A stretch of DNA of 64,000 bases from Solirubrobacterales bacterium (GTDB lineage Bacteria > Actinomycetota > Thermoleophilia > Solirubrobacterales > 70-9). The stretch is taken from NCBI GenBank assembly GCA_021155855.1, contig JAJNAZ010000011.1:1-64000 (forward strand), read 5' to 3'. Under the pieces are notes generated by a model. The model had not been told where the DNA came from and made no database searches. It saw nothing but the letters and a program-made list of their open reading frames with translations. Positions 9,501 through 16,700 of this stretch are shown here, piece by piece. Within the stretch, counting starts at the first letter, position 1, and each line of letters opens with the position of its first letter. A program made the translations under genes and the position numbers.

Positions 9501-12500
9501 GTCCAAGCCCCCGTGCGACCTCACCGAGCAGCACCCGCGCCTCGGGCGCAAGGGAATCGCGGTCGATCGTCCACCTCCGGATTGTGAGGCCGAATACCGA
9601 CGCCTCGTGCAACACCACTCGGGTCTCGAGATCGAGCGGGTCGAGGCCGGCGTCGACCTCGAGCTGGGCCCAGCGCACCCGAGGCCCCGGCCCCTGGCCC
9701 GCGTCGCCCGCGAGCCAGGCGCCGGTGCGGACGAGCGTCGCGCGCGCCTGCAAACGGCGTTGGGGCCAGAGGTCCAACCGAAGCTCGCCGGGACCCTGGA
9801 CCCGACGCAGTCCCAGGCCGATCGCCGAGGGAGGCCGCGCATCGGGGTCGAAGCCGCCGAGCCGCGAGGCGGCGGCGACGAGGACCGCGCGCACAAAGTC
9901 GCCGAATGCGGAGGGGTCGGTTTGGCCGACCACCGCACGGGCGGCGGCGACCGTGGGGTGGAGCGGGGCGAACGGGGGCGGTGCGAAGTCGGCGCCCGGC
10001 CACGGGGCACGTCGGGGACGCGTGTCAGGCGCCGGCAGCCAGCCGTCGGCGGCGACCTCGAGCGCATGCAGCGGCTCGCCGAGGGACCCGTCCGGATCGC
10101 CAACCAGGTCGCGAAGCGCGAGCAGGACGCGCAGGCCCTCCGCGGGATCGCCCGGGACGAGCGCATCGAGCCCGGCCCCCGCGTGCGGGGTACCGACGGT
10201 CACGAGGTGGCTGACGCCCTCCTCGGCCGCGAGCGCCCGACCGACGAGGCCCGCCGTCGAGTGGGCGATCAGGCAGATCGGCGCGCCGGCCGCGCTGCGA
10301 ATGGCGTCCAGCGCACGGCGCGCTCGCGCCACGGCGGCATTGAAGCCGCCGGCCGCCTCGCGGGTGGGAAGCCGCACGTACCAGGGCCCGCTCGTCGGGA
10401 TCCCGGAGAGGTCGAATCCCTCGGGCGGCAGACCGGGCGCGGTCAGGTCGATCTCCGCCGCCTGCCCGCGCCACGAGCGAACACCGGGCAGGGCGGCGCA
10501 CAGGTACACGTGCCGTGCGGCCGGCGGCGCATCCGCCGGCAGATGAAGGGCGGGATCGAAGGCCGCGGGAAGATCGAGGTGCCCGGCGGCGAGCGTGATC
10601 GAGGTCCACGGCGCCCCGGCGGGCACGGCGTCGGCCGCCCGCACGATGCCGTCCCCCTGCTCGAGGCGGGAGCGCAGGGCAACGAGTTGGTCTTCAAGCT
10701 GCGAGCGCGCCGCGAGCAGATCGCGCAGCTCCGGCGCGAGCGCGGCCGCGCGGGCGAGCAGTGCGGCCGCGTGCTCGGCGTCGATCGGATCGGGAAGCAG
10801 GTGGTCGACCAGCTCGGGGTGCGCCGCGAGCATGGGCCCGTCCGGCTCGAGCCAGATGAGCAGCTCCGGTGCCGCAGGAAGCGGGCGAAGCGCCCACGGG
10901 TCGTCGGGCGTGCCGCTGCCCGAGAGGGTGCCGTTCGAAAGCCAGGCGAGCGCAGGGAAGGCCGCCTCGGAGTGCAGGAGCTCCTCAACCCAGAGCCGCA
11001 CGGCGCCCGCGGGATCGCCGGCCAGCAGCTGGAGGGAGAGGCGTGGGAGCGTCGCCGGATCCAGGCTCAGCTCAAGGTCGGGGAGGGACGGAGGATGCAC
11101 AGTGATCGGCCCGTTCCCGGGCGCCCAGCCGGCGAGCACCGCCAGTCGCGCGGCGGAGCCGCCGAGCGCATCGAGCGCCTGGCCCGCGAGAGATTCGAGG
11201 GCATCCCAGGGAAGCCGAGCCAAGTCGACGGGCGGACCGGTTCCGCCCCAGTCGATGTCGGGCAGCGCCACCTCGGTGCCGTCGTACCTGAGCTTCGGCT
11301 GCTCGATCAGGAGCGTGATGCGCGTCCCCCGCCCTGCCGTCCAGGTGAACGCGCCGGCGACCGAGCGGGCCAGCAGGGCGACCGGGCCGGGGTCGAAGAC
11401 GAGCTCCTCGCCGAGCCGGGCCCCCGCGGAGTGCTGGGGCGCCCAGGTGGCGCCGAAGGGGCCGCCGGCGGGCAGGTCGAGCGCCAAGAGCTCCGATCGC
11501 GCCTCGAGCGCGAGCTCCTTTCCTTCCACCGCCGCCGGCGCGAGGGCGAGCCGGGCGCCGAGGTGGAGCCTGGGCCCGGCCGCGCTCCAGGCAAGGAGCT
11601 CCACCCTGCCGAGGGCATCCTCTGCGAGCGGCAGCGCCCAGGGGCTCGCCGGCGTCCCGGAGCCGCTCGCAGCTCCGGCCGGCAGGCCGGAGGCGCCCGC
11701 GAGCACGGCCAGCTCGCGCGCCAGTCGCGCCCAGGCACCCGCCTGGGCGAGGACGGCAGCGTGGTAGGCGGCGACCGCGCGGATCGGATTGGCGAGCAGC
11801 TCGGCGGGCCGGACGAGCGCCGGCCACGGATCGCCGGCGGCGACCCCGTCGGGGCGCACCAGGCCGCCGATAGCGGCGAGCGCCCTGCCCTCCGGACGCG
11901 AGGTGAGCGCGCTCGTGAGGGCGCCGGCCAGCTCGCCGACCTCGCCCGCCACCGCAGCGGCGGAGCTGAGGTCGATCACCGGGTGGATGGTGCCGTCGAT
12001 CGAGACGTCGCGGGCTTCGAGAACGGGAATCGGAGCTCGGCGCTCGTCGAGCCCGACACCGACGCGTAGGGAGCCGATCATGACATCGAAGTCCCTCACC
12101 CTGGCCTCTGCCAACGGCGCCCCCTCGAGTGCCACCAAGGCGAGCAGCTTGGGAAGCGCGAGCGCCGCCGGCGGCGAGCTCAGCCGCACGGCGGCGAGCT
12201 CGGCTTCGCCGACCGCGCGCCCGAGCCCGCCCGCCACCTCGACCCGCACGCCCGGCCGGAGGACGGTCAGTCCGGTCCCCGGGTCCGGCGTCACTCTCAG
12301 GTTGAGGACGACGCGCGGGGCCGTCCTGACCTCGACCTCGTAGGGGTCCTCCGCCGAGCCGTCACCGCTCACGGCCGGGGCACCGGCGCCCGCCAGTCCC
12401 GCCAGCTCCGCCAGCCATGCGCGCACGGCGGCGGGATCCGCGATGAGCGCCCGCGCCCAGTCGTCGAGGGCCCGAAGCCCGCGGGCGGCGAGCTGCGCCA

Positions 12501-13293
12501 CCGGGAGTGAGGGTATGGGGTTAGTCGGGTCGGGTCCCAGCCCGAGGAGCGAGAGCAGGTGGGCGAGCGCCCCATCGGCGGCACCGGCCCGCGCGGCGAG
12601 CAACCCGGCCGCGATCTGCGCTGCCTCGCGGTCGAGCTGCGAGGGCTCGGAGATCACGAGGTCGCGCTCCGCCTCGCCGGGCAGGCGAAGGCCCTTCAGG
12701 GCGACCGAGAGCGTCGGCGTCGCGCTCCCGTCGGTGGGCACGTGGGCATCGACCGTCAAGCCGCGCAGATCGGCGGTGGCGCCCGCTTCGGCAAGCCCGT
12801 CGGGCGCCTCGACCGCGACGCCGATCCGGACCACTCCACCGGGTGAGCCGAGCAGCAGCTCCGCGGCGCCGGCGGCGGGGAAGCTCGCGAGCGGCACGAG
12901 CACGGTCGCGGAGGAGTCGAGTCGCGCGGCGGGTGACTCGGGAGCCGCCATGCGCGCACCCAGGCCAAGCCAGACGTCGCCGCCGTCCTCGGCGACGACG
13001 GCGTAGATGCTCCCGGGCACCGTCGCGGAGTTTGCCAGCGGAAGCCAGCTTTCGCCCGCGGGCACCTGTCTGAGGTCGAGGTCATCGGCGTCGGCCTCCC
13101 CGAGCGCGCGCCGTGCGAGGTCAAGCGCGGCCCGGCGCTGGGCAGGGTCCCGCAGCACAGCGGTCAGCCGCGCCGCTGGGTCCTCGAACCAGGCCGCATT
13201 AAGCTCCGGCCCGTCGGCACCCGGGACGAAGATGCCGAGGGCGAGCCCGAGGTCGACAAGGTCCGCCCCCAGGTCGCGGACCCCGGGGCTCAT
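3592..13293 (-). CDS. Giant 3233 aa protein: internal repeats, lipase-like alpha/beta-hydrolase domain, DUF6603-like region
   Basis: The ATG at 13293 overlaps the upstream stop by 4 bases and the TGA overlaps the next ATG by 4 bases. There is no signal peptide and no clear membrane segment. Residues about 1-900 hold repeated units of roughly 230-250 residues, each ending in a Gly/Ser turn and a Pro-Trp-Ala-Leu-type strand (near residues 313, 545 and 797; a weaker copy near 1505). Residues about 940-1110 resemble an alpha/beta hydrolase: CLIAHSTAGLVGRALA, putative nucleophile Ser1012, then LVTVGTPHAG. Residues about 2100-2600 fit DUF6603, with FPLGGPPAFFITGLGGGLGL and later MAGGRLEAAFNAGRVWASFA and DPFFYDVSGFVRVS. 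The last 600 residues are Ala/Pro-rich with beta-like motifs. The DUF6603 name is from memory of the family pattern. The role is unknown; a large structural, toxin-carrying or surface-acting partner of Hcp is the best inference. Confidence 0.8.
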   Translation of the reverse strand: MSPGVRDLGADLVDLGLALGIFVPGADGPELNAAWFEDPAARLTAVLRDPAQRRAALDLARRALGEADADDLDLRQVPAGESWLPLANSATVPGSIYAVVAEDGGDVWLGLGARMAAPESPAARLDSSATVLVPLASFPAAGAAELLLGSPGGVVRIGVAVEAPDGLAEAGATADLRGLTVDAHVPTDGSATPTLSVALKGLRLPGEAERDLVISEPSQLDREAAQIAAGLLAARAGAADGALAHLLSLLGLGPDPTNPIPSLPVAQLAARGLRALDDWARALIADPAAVRAWLAELAGLAGAGAPAVSGDGSAEDPYEVEVRTAPRVVLNLRVTPDPGTGLTVLRPGVRVEVAGGLGRAVGEAELAAVRLSSPPAALALPKLLALVALEGAPLAEARVRDFDVMIGSLRVGVGLDERRAPIPVLEARDVSIDGTIHPVIDLSSAAAVAGEVGELAGALTSALTSRPEGRALAAIGGLVRPDGVAAGDPWPALVRPAELLANPIRAVAAYHAAVLAQAGAWARLARELAVLAGASGLPAGAASGSGTPASPWALPLAEDALGRVELLAWSAAGPRLHLGARLALAPAAVEGKELALEARSELLALDLPAGGPFGATWAPQHSAGARLGEELVFDPGPVALLARSVAGAFTWTAGRGTRITLLIEQPKLRYDGTEVALPDIDWGGTGPPVDLARLPWDALESLAGQALDALGGSAARLAVLAGWAPGNGPITVHPPSLPDLELSLDPATLPRLSLQLLAGDPAGAVRLWVEELLHSEAAFPALAWLSNGTLSGSGTPDDPWALRPLPAAPELLIWLEPDGPMLAAHPELVDHLLPDPIDAEHAAALLARAAALAPELRDLLAARSQLEDQLVALRSRLEQGDGIVRAADAVPAGAPWTSITLAAGHLDLPAAFDPALHLPADAPPAARHVYLCAALPGVRSWRGQAAEIDLTAPGLPPEGFDLSGIPTSGPWYVRLPTREAAGGFNAAVARARRALDAIRSAAGAPICLIAHSTAGLVGRALAAEEGVSHLVTVGTPHAGAGLDALVPGDPAEGLRVLLALRDLVGDPDGSLGEPLHALEVAADGWLPAPDTRPRRAPWPGADFAPPPFAPLHPTVAAARAVVGQTDPSAFGDFVRAVLVAAASRLGGFDPDARPPSAIGLGLRRVQGPGELRLDLWPQRRLQARATLVRTGAWLAGDAGQGPGPRVRWAQLEVDAGLDPLDLETRVVLHEASVFGLTIRRWTIDRDSLAPEARVLLGEVARGLGPLPSTGGIAALGDLLVALGVVELATDRTPTLSPDGLERFMLDPAGVLRQRLAGDASLLIGALARLLGAPEPADGEAIVVPLAAGVNLSLFTPPAPLATLRAVSGPLVAEATLEGDGRVHGAAVASPLAATLDTDRPEPLTLTLDGLALLPAADVSAIRRRSGLMLLGELLRTGLEWMGSREPVLRPVLDALALGGSPLANPATLLADPGGWLARPEVAGNTPGLLRLFDAVRGLAAPGSPAGPLALPWGLRAAAAADGDDAVLTVDWAAPPAGANVELDGELALRIVPGSLVSPRLAATLRLANLVGIDSLALDLAFDGRRASARLRVRLAAGPEVVIPLVPSAGGLGAFGGLAPGAILEAILPLALDALAGGPDPVVPALANAGDALGLRAGGQFEASAVRAFAADPWTQVRARAATALPRAAELVATVLPVTSSQAGLRPATGVPFLAIRPLDHLRLELEVPSAGPLRLCALLTGATPVAGLALDGRACVTDAGIEAIELAAEVTDPDLLRLGPVSLFPLAGVSRTGVEAGVWLAPPGAAERRALVARRAFADGGVELTCRPATGPDLPDLGPCAADAVRAYLVPLATDLVVGAPAVVARLDRALPGAAKTLGDVLVEAGILIRRGAGGYELAAGALDPSHLPAHVFALLARLVTALTAPLAPAGLPVEIQLIQEDADAGRTRYGARLSLPRAVELFAEGGLRLQMETNMERFAAGEAGIELLAVSLPTAGADPLDAAVDPAIRIRGLGLRALAEEGGHLVDLVASIDALAIHGVYERDAAGVSRAGGRILLVNLGVPLGRAAGGGNPVAAKVLSGGAEERPTGDQAELRPAISPQLVILREGPPPAQVSFSAGEGEGPWWLPIQKRFGPLYVEQVGLGTEPVDRARFLVDGGVSLAGLNLGVDDLSLSIPWRRPLQLADWRIDLAGLAVGYRGGAVAIAGGLRKRPATPPAAPDYVGMLQVTAGQFQLAAVGGYAEIPESPEASRTYTSLFVFAALSFPLGGPPAFFITGLGGGLGLNRRLVLPADVNEVPRFSLVAAMDPDSPFAADPMSALQLLGQDFPPARGTFWGAAGVRFRSFALVESIAVLSIEVGDGVEVSLLGLSRMDIPPALPLARIELALRARFSTREMVLAIQAQLTDNSWLLNPSCRLTGGFAFVIWFREGQFVLTLGGYHPRFSRPARFPDVPRLGFNWSVSDALAIKGESYFALTATCVMAGGRLEAAFNAGRVWASFAYGMDALVSWDPFFYDVSGFVRVSAGVRIKVHIPFDGDVGVTLSLSIGAEVHVWGPELRGEARLDLDVTSVTVRFGSTGAESGRDKIGWAQFLERYLVAGDPDGATMSAAVTSGLLIADPGASRREPGTGKPGGPWRVVPEFAVRTETRSASNLVAFGDPAQEASLAPVTTEHIDLGPMFVTNVTSRHAVRLTEDAAGAADRTARLRHETVTTNVPEGIWRFDSDGPAPAAEVRPAFTGALLVAESQVPSPQAEVSLLQVEETRHPLPLPFGDEIADRSEFEPDAARADAYAGGQPRAVGAILGRAAELMGVSARRLGAERVAPPRLAPLTEGMVDAVKGPVSVTETPAPEPPGPPDRRVRPPRLLALLREGPAPTLRGPAPTSVDERAAQVRRVAPPSLARVLASGGARLGLTAPVAQAMAGTLAAPDGGPATRAAGAGVEGRPGLRASESVAASLERLEAALAAGRPVVLTPGDVQVWDLPNAAFDADNPRPVLTVKGDQLARALALDRGGELVAEASGEIFELELGEGASRIAVAGEGRAEGASGAPTAAGWHAGTRLRRLSAIAFVASGAVVTAPAAATLRDRRPATVALVTAADAVAGRATVSTRLPPGVHALLVALEPAPDADVELEGLVLGLEGATRDGAEPQTVVAGPRTYRVFGLEPDPDAAAVVATVASDERWALAAVIGSAAAPVVLAGELLHRGLEQLLDAGARSPLGASELKWHANQEVSR

Positions 13294-13907
13294 CCGACCT
13301 GTGGGGGTCCGGTAGTGGGCAGCGAGGGATGCTCGGCCTGCGGTATCACCTGCAGGAGGTCGTCTTCCGCCAGAAGCGCGCCGGCCCGGAGCGCTTTCCC
13401 GGTCGCGTCGCGGCCGGCGGTGCGCGCGGTGGCGTCAGCGATATCGAGCAGGGCCTGCCAGGCGACGGCGATGATTGCCTCCCCCCAGCGGTCGACGAGC
13501 ACGGTCGGCCCGCGGGGCTTCCGCTCGGTCTGCACCACCATGCCGGCCGGGCGTTCCGCGGAGCCAACCGCGAAGGGCACGATGACGTCGGCCCGTCCCG
13601 TCTGCTCGGTCTCGAGGACCAGGCTGACCAGCACCAACCCCTCGCGCATTACCACCCGGGTGGCGTCCAGGTCCACGAGAACCTCCGAGCCCGCAGCCTG
13701 CCAGACGACCCGTGGCTTCCCGGTCGCCCCGACCGCCAGCGGCACCAGCTCCTGCAGGACCTCGGCGGCAAGCGAGGCGGGCGGCGCGAGCTCTCCCGGG
13801 GGCACGGGCGGGCCTGGTACCAGCTCCGGGCACAGCCGCCGCAGCTCCTCGAGCAGCGTGCGACAACGCTCGTCGTGATCGTTCGCGCCTGGCTCGCCGC
13901 CCGCCAT
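13290..13907 (-). CDS. Hypothetical protein between Hcp and the giant protein (205 aa)
   Basis: The frame is open further upstream, but the ATG at 13907 (MAGGEPGANDHDERC) is preferred because longer versions would run into the Hcp gene, whose stop is at 13912. Its own stop overlaps the start of the giant gene by 4 bases. The protein has an N-terminal helical segment (LLEELRRLCPELVPG), a beta-rich centre (EVLVDLDATRVVMREGLVLV and RPAGMVVQTERKPRGPTVLV), and a helical C-terminal segment (AWQALLDIADATARTAG). It has no signal peptide, membrane helix or catalytic motif that I can see. I do not recognise the family. By position it could be a chaperone or adaptor that links the Hcp-like protein to the giant protein; this is inference from the gene order only. 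Confidence 0.75.
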   Translation of the reverse strand: MAGGEPGANDHDERCRTLLEELRRLCPELVPGPPVPPGELAPPASLAAEVLQELVPLAVGATGKPRVVWQAAGSEVLVDLDATRVVMREGLVLVSLVLETEQTGRADVIVPFAVGSAERPAGMVVQTERKPRGPTVLVDRWGEAIIAVAWQALLDIADATARTAGRDATGKALRAGALLAEDDLLQVIPQAEHPSLPTTGPPQVG

Positions 13908-13911
13908 GGGC

Positions 13912-14391
13912 TCAGCTCGGGCTGCCCCAGGTGTCCTCGAAGACGATGTCGCCGTCGAGATAGGTCCAGGAGATGCGGTGGAACAGCAGCCCAACCTCCT
14001 CGAGCGGCGGCCGCGTCGCATTGGCGGGGTCGAGCGCGTCGTAGAGGATCTCGCGGAACGAGACCACCGTGCCCTGGGTGACCTCGACGCGGAAATATTC
14101 GTTGACGACGCCGGCGTCGTCCTCGGAGAAGAAGTGGAAGTCTGCCTCTACGACCCGGTTCTCGGCGAACGCCTGGGCGATCAGCGGCGATGCCTTGTCG
14201 ATCCGCTTGCGGAACGTGATCGGCTTGTAGGAATGCGCGCCCGTCACCCCGGCGGGCGTCAAGGCCACTGCCCCGGAGTGCGAAAAGTCCAGGATCTCGA
14301 TGCCATCCACCGGCGCAAACGCGTGCTCGCTGAACTCGGCTTCGATCGTCTCGCCGCTCGCGCGGAGAACCACGAACGCCGGCTGGGCCAT
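13912..14391 (-). CDS. Hcp-like tube protein, first copy (type VI secretion Hcp family)
   Basis: This 159 aa protein has the Hcp fold signature: after SYKPITFRKRIDKASPLIAQ comes a strand-rich segment with DFHFFSEDDAGVVNEYFRVE, and a C-terminal strand pair ending LLFHRISWTYLDGDIVFEDT. The phrase pattern pI-x-F-x-K-x-I-D-K-A-S-P is the hallmark of Hcp proteins, which form hexameric rings that stack into tubes in type VI systems. The ATG at 14391 is fixed by an AGGAGG 6-7 bases upstream; a longer reading to 14517 has no such site. It heads the operon that contains the giant protein. No sheath, ClpV or VgrG gene is visible within the window, so the protein may form rings or tubes in another context. 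It is distinct in sequence from the second Hcp at 16701. Confidence 0.88.
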   Translation of the reverse strand: MAQPAFVVLRASGETIEAEFSEHAFAPVDGIEILDFSHSGAVALTPAGVTGAHSYKPITFRKRIDKASPLIAQAFAENRVVEADFHFFSEDDAGVVNEYFRVEVTQGTVVSFREILYDALDPANATRPPLEEVGLLFHRISWTYLDGDIVFEDTWGSPS

Positions 14392-14447
14392 GCAGGACCT
14401 CCTATCGACGGTGGGTGGGTTAGCGCCCGTCGTAAGGGTGTTACCCA

Positions 14448-14476
14448 AGCCTAATTGCAGCGGGCGGGCGACACAA
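14448..14476 (-). promoter_or_regulatory. Candidate promoter of the Hcp/giant-protein operon
   Basis: On the minus strand TTGTGT (14476-14471) and TAGGCT (14453-14448) are separated by 17 bases. TAGGCT fits the actinobacterial -10 form TAnnnT and recurs at other starts in this window. The -35 matches only TTG. The distance to the ATG at 14391 leaves room for a leader of about 50 bases with the AGGAGG site. Confidence 0.45.
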
Positions 14477-15187
14477 GGGCGACAGCGGTTTTCACACTCA
14501 GGACTCGCGTTCAGCATCAGCGCGCCGACCTACGGCCGGCGGATCTGCCCGAACTGCATGGCGCGCCCACCGCGGCGATCCCGCAGTCTGTACAGCGAGG
14601 GGCGAGGCCCTCGAGCGGGATCGCAACCGGTCGGTGTCGCTCGCAGATCATCCGGTTGGTCGCCGTCCCCCGAGCCCGAACGCCGCGCGGCGTGGACGGA
14701 AACGTGATCGGAGTGCGCGCGCCGAGCTTTCGTAGCCGCTGCGCCACGCCACCCAGATCGCGCCGGCATCGGACCGCCCGCGGACTACCGAGACGAGCAC
14801 CGCCGGCGAGAGGACTGCCGCACGCCTGCCATCCCGGGTGCGGCGACGATCAAGCAGAGGCGCACCGCCCCGGGTAGCGCCAGCCCCCGAAGGGAGAACA
14901 CATCCGCCTTTACAGCTGGATCGACCGAGACTGGCCCCCTCGACAGCTGCGGCGTGGCCGCTTTCTCTTTGATGGGGTCGCACTGCGCCGGTGCTCAGAA
15001 AGCGGGGCACCTTCCGGTCAGGTCGCGCTTTCGCGCCCGATGCGGGTCGAGGCCGCGGATGGCGTCTACGAGGACTCACGGCGAAGCGACGCGGTTCCCT
15101 TCCTGGAACCGGTACCGACAAGCGCGTCTCACCCGGGTCGGGACCGTCGCGCCTGGCCGAGGCGCCCATAGGGAGGGAGGACGTGGC
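14477..15187. other. Intergenic region without a supported gene
   Basis: Open frames exist on both strands here, the longest about 170 codons on the minus strand, but all are Arg/Ser/Gly-rich, lack ribosome-binding sites and show no recognisable domain. This is the pattern of GC-rich non-coding DNA. I see no tRNA, strong hairpin or repeat. It separates the two Hcp operons. Confidence 0.5.
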
Positions 15188-16696
15188 TCAGCTACGAAGC
15201 AGCGCCAGCCCCGCAAGCCCTTCAAGACTGCGTGCGAGGCCGTCCTCGAGGTCGTCGGGTTCCTCGAGATCGGCCTCGAGTAGGCACGCGCGAAGCTCGC
15301 TCGCCAATGTCGTCCGATCGCGACTGCCGTCGAGGAGAGTCACGAGCCGCCGGCCGAGCGCGTCCTCGATCTTGACCACCTGGTGTCGCAGATTGGTGAC
15401 GAGGTGTCCGCTTTCTGCTTGATGGCGGGCGAGCGGGCTCGCCTCCGGCCGCTCGCTCACACGCGTGGTCAGGCGGGGCGGGCGCATATGCAGCTGCACG
15501 AGGCCGCCGGCGTAGCAGCGAAGCAGCGCATCGCACACCGCGCGCTGGTCGTCGTCGCCAGCGTGTTCGGGCACGAGGTCGCGGACCCAAACGGCGCCCG
15601 GCCAGCTCTCTCCCACGCTTTCGAGCGCCCTGATGACGAGCGGATGATCCGTGGTCAGGGTGCCGCCGGTCGGGCCCTCGAAGGTCGTGCGGCCACTCCG
15701 GTCACTGCCGCTTGACCGCGCCGAGGACGACACGGCGAGAGGCATGACGAGCAGCGGTCGGGGGCTGCGGTCGAGGGCGAGCTCGGCCTGGCAGAGCAGG
15801 GTCTGGCGGAACCTGCGCCCCTTTAGGAAGTCGAGATACTGCTCGCGCACCAGCGGGTCATCGACGCCGATCAGCTGCTCGCTCGCCCGCTCGGGCAGGG
15901 CGCCGGTCTGGATCTCGAAGAAGTCGGCTTCGGCCAGGTACTGCAGACCATGGCGGGCGGCGTGTGCGGCGAACTCGTGGAAGTAGACGGGCTCATTGAC
16001 GGCCGCCAGCTCATCGTGCAGGAGCGTCTGGTCGCTGCGCGCTAGCAGGCGCTCGGCCTCGAGTCGCATGACCGCGCCGAACTCGTGCTCGGCCGACCAG
16101 CCATCGATCAGCAAATGAAGGAGCGACCGGGCCCGCTCGAGCCGCTCGTGCGGATCCTCGACGCCGAGCGTGTGGAAGGCGAGCATCTCGCGCATTGCCT
16201 GCTTGAGCCGCCCGCCGGGGAGGGCGTCGTAGCTGACGTAGGCCACGCCATGCGCCGAGAGGGCCGAACGGCATAGGGCGAGCAACCGATCGCGGACCGG
16301 AGGGGCGACCCAGGAGTAGACGCCGTGCGCGATCACGTAGTCGAAGCCCCCCGGAGTCGGCTGCATGCGCTCGAGCGCCTCCTCATCGAGCGCCACGTTG
16401 GTCAACCCGAGCGCCGCAACCAGAGCGCGGGCGCGTGCGACCGCACTCTGCGCTGCGTCGATGCCCAGGAAGCTCGCGTCGGGGTACGACACGGCCAGTG
16501 AGACGAGGTTGGCGGCGTCGCCACAGCCCAGCTCGAGCACCCTGCAGGTCTCGAGCGCCGGCGGCTTGAGCCCGAACAGCATGGCGAGGGTAGCGAGCCG
16601 ATCGGGGTCGGTCTGCGCGTATGGATAGCCCGGGTACGGAACCCGGTCATAGAGCGACCGGTCGGCGCTCGGGTCGGCTTCGGCGAGCCGGGTCAC
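15188..16696 (-). CDS. Class I SAM-dependent methyltransferase with methyltransferase regulatory domain
   Basis: The start is the GTG at 16696, 4 bases after the stop of the second Hcp gene; longer readings would overlap that gene. The 502 aa protein begins with SLYDRVPYPGYPYAQTDPDR, typical of this family. The SAM site is visible as RVLELGCGDAANLVSLA, then FLGIDAAQSAVARAR, and the motif DYVIAHGVYSWV. Residues about 220-330 fit the methyltransferase regulatory domain (PF10119), including EPVYFHEFAAHAARHGLQYL. The C-terminal 120 residues resemble the winged-helix-like tail of such proteins (HLVTNLRHQVVKIEDALG). Related proteins are thought to methylate proteins, but the substrate is unknown. 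Tight coupling to hcp suggests the Hcp protein or its cargo as a target; that is inference. Confidence 0.85.
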   Translation of the reverse strand: MTRLAEADPSADRSLYDRVPYPGYPYAQTDPDRLATLAMLFGLKPPALETCRVLELGCGDAANLVSLAVSYPDASFLGIDAAQSAVARARALVAALGLTNVALDEEALERMQPTPGGFDYVIAHGVYSWVAPPVRDRLLALCRSALSAHGVAYVSYDALPGGRLKQAMREMLAFHTLGVEDPHERLERARSLLHLLIDGWSAEHEFGAVMRLEAERLLARSDQTLLHDELAAVNEPVYFHEFAAHAARHGLQYLAEADFFEIQTGALPERASEQLIGVDDPLVREQYLDFLKGRRFRQTLLCQAELALDRSPRPLLVMPLAVSSSARSSGSDRSGRTTFEGPTGGTLTTDHPLVIRALESVGESWPGAVWVRDLVPEHAGDDDQRAVCDALLRCYAGGLVQLHMRPPRLTTRVSERPEASPLARHQAESGHLVTNLRHQVVKIEDALGRRLVTLLDGSRDRTTLASELRACLLEADLEEPDDLEDGLARSLEGLAGLALLRS

Positions 16697-16700
16697 CGGC

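Noticed and set aside
3616-12069. Very long antisense open frames opposite the giant gene (818, 913 and 820 codons)
   Set aside because: They are Arg/Ser/Ala/Gly-rich, without ribosome-binding sites or domains, as expected for antisense frames of GC-rich genes. The minus-strand gene has recognisable families and coupled neighbours.
14648-15169. 173-codon minus-strand frame in the spacer between the Hcp operons
   Set aside because: Low-complexity Arg/Gly sequence without homology or start signals; treated as non-coding.
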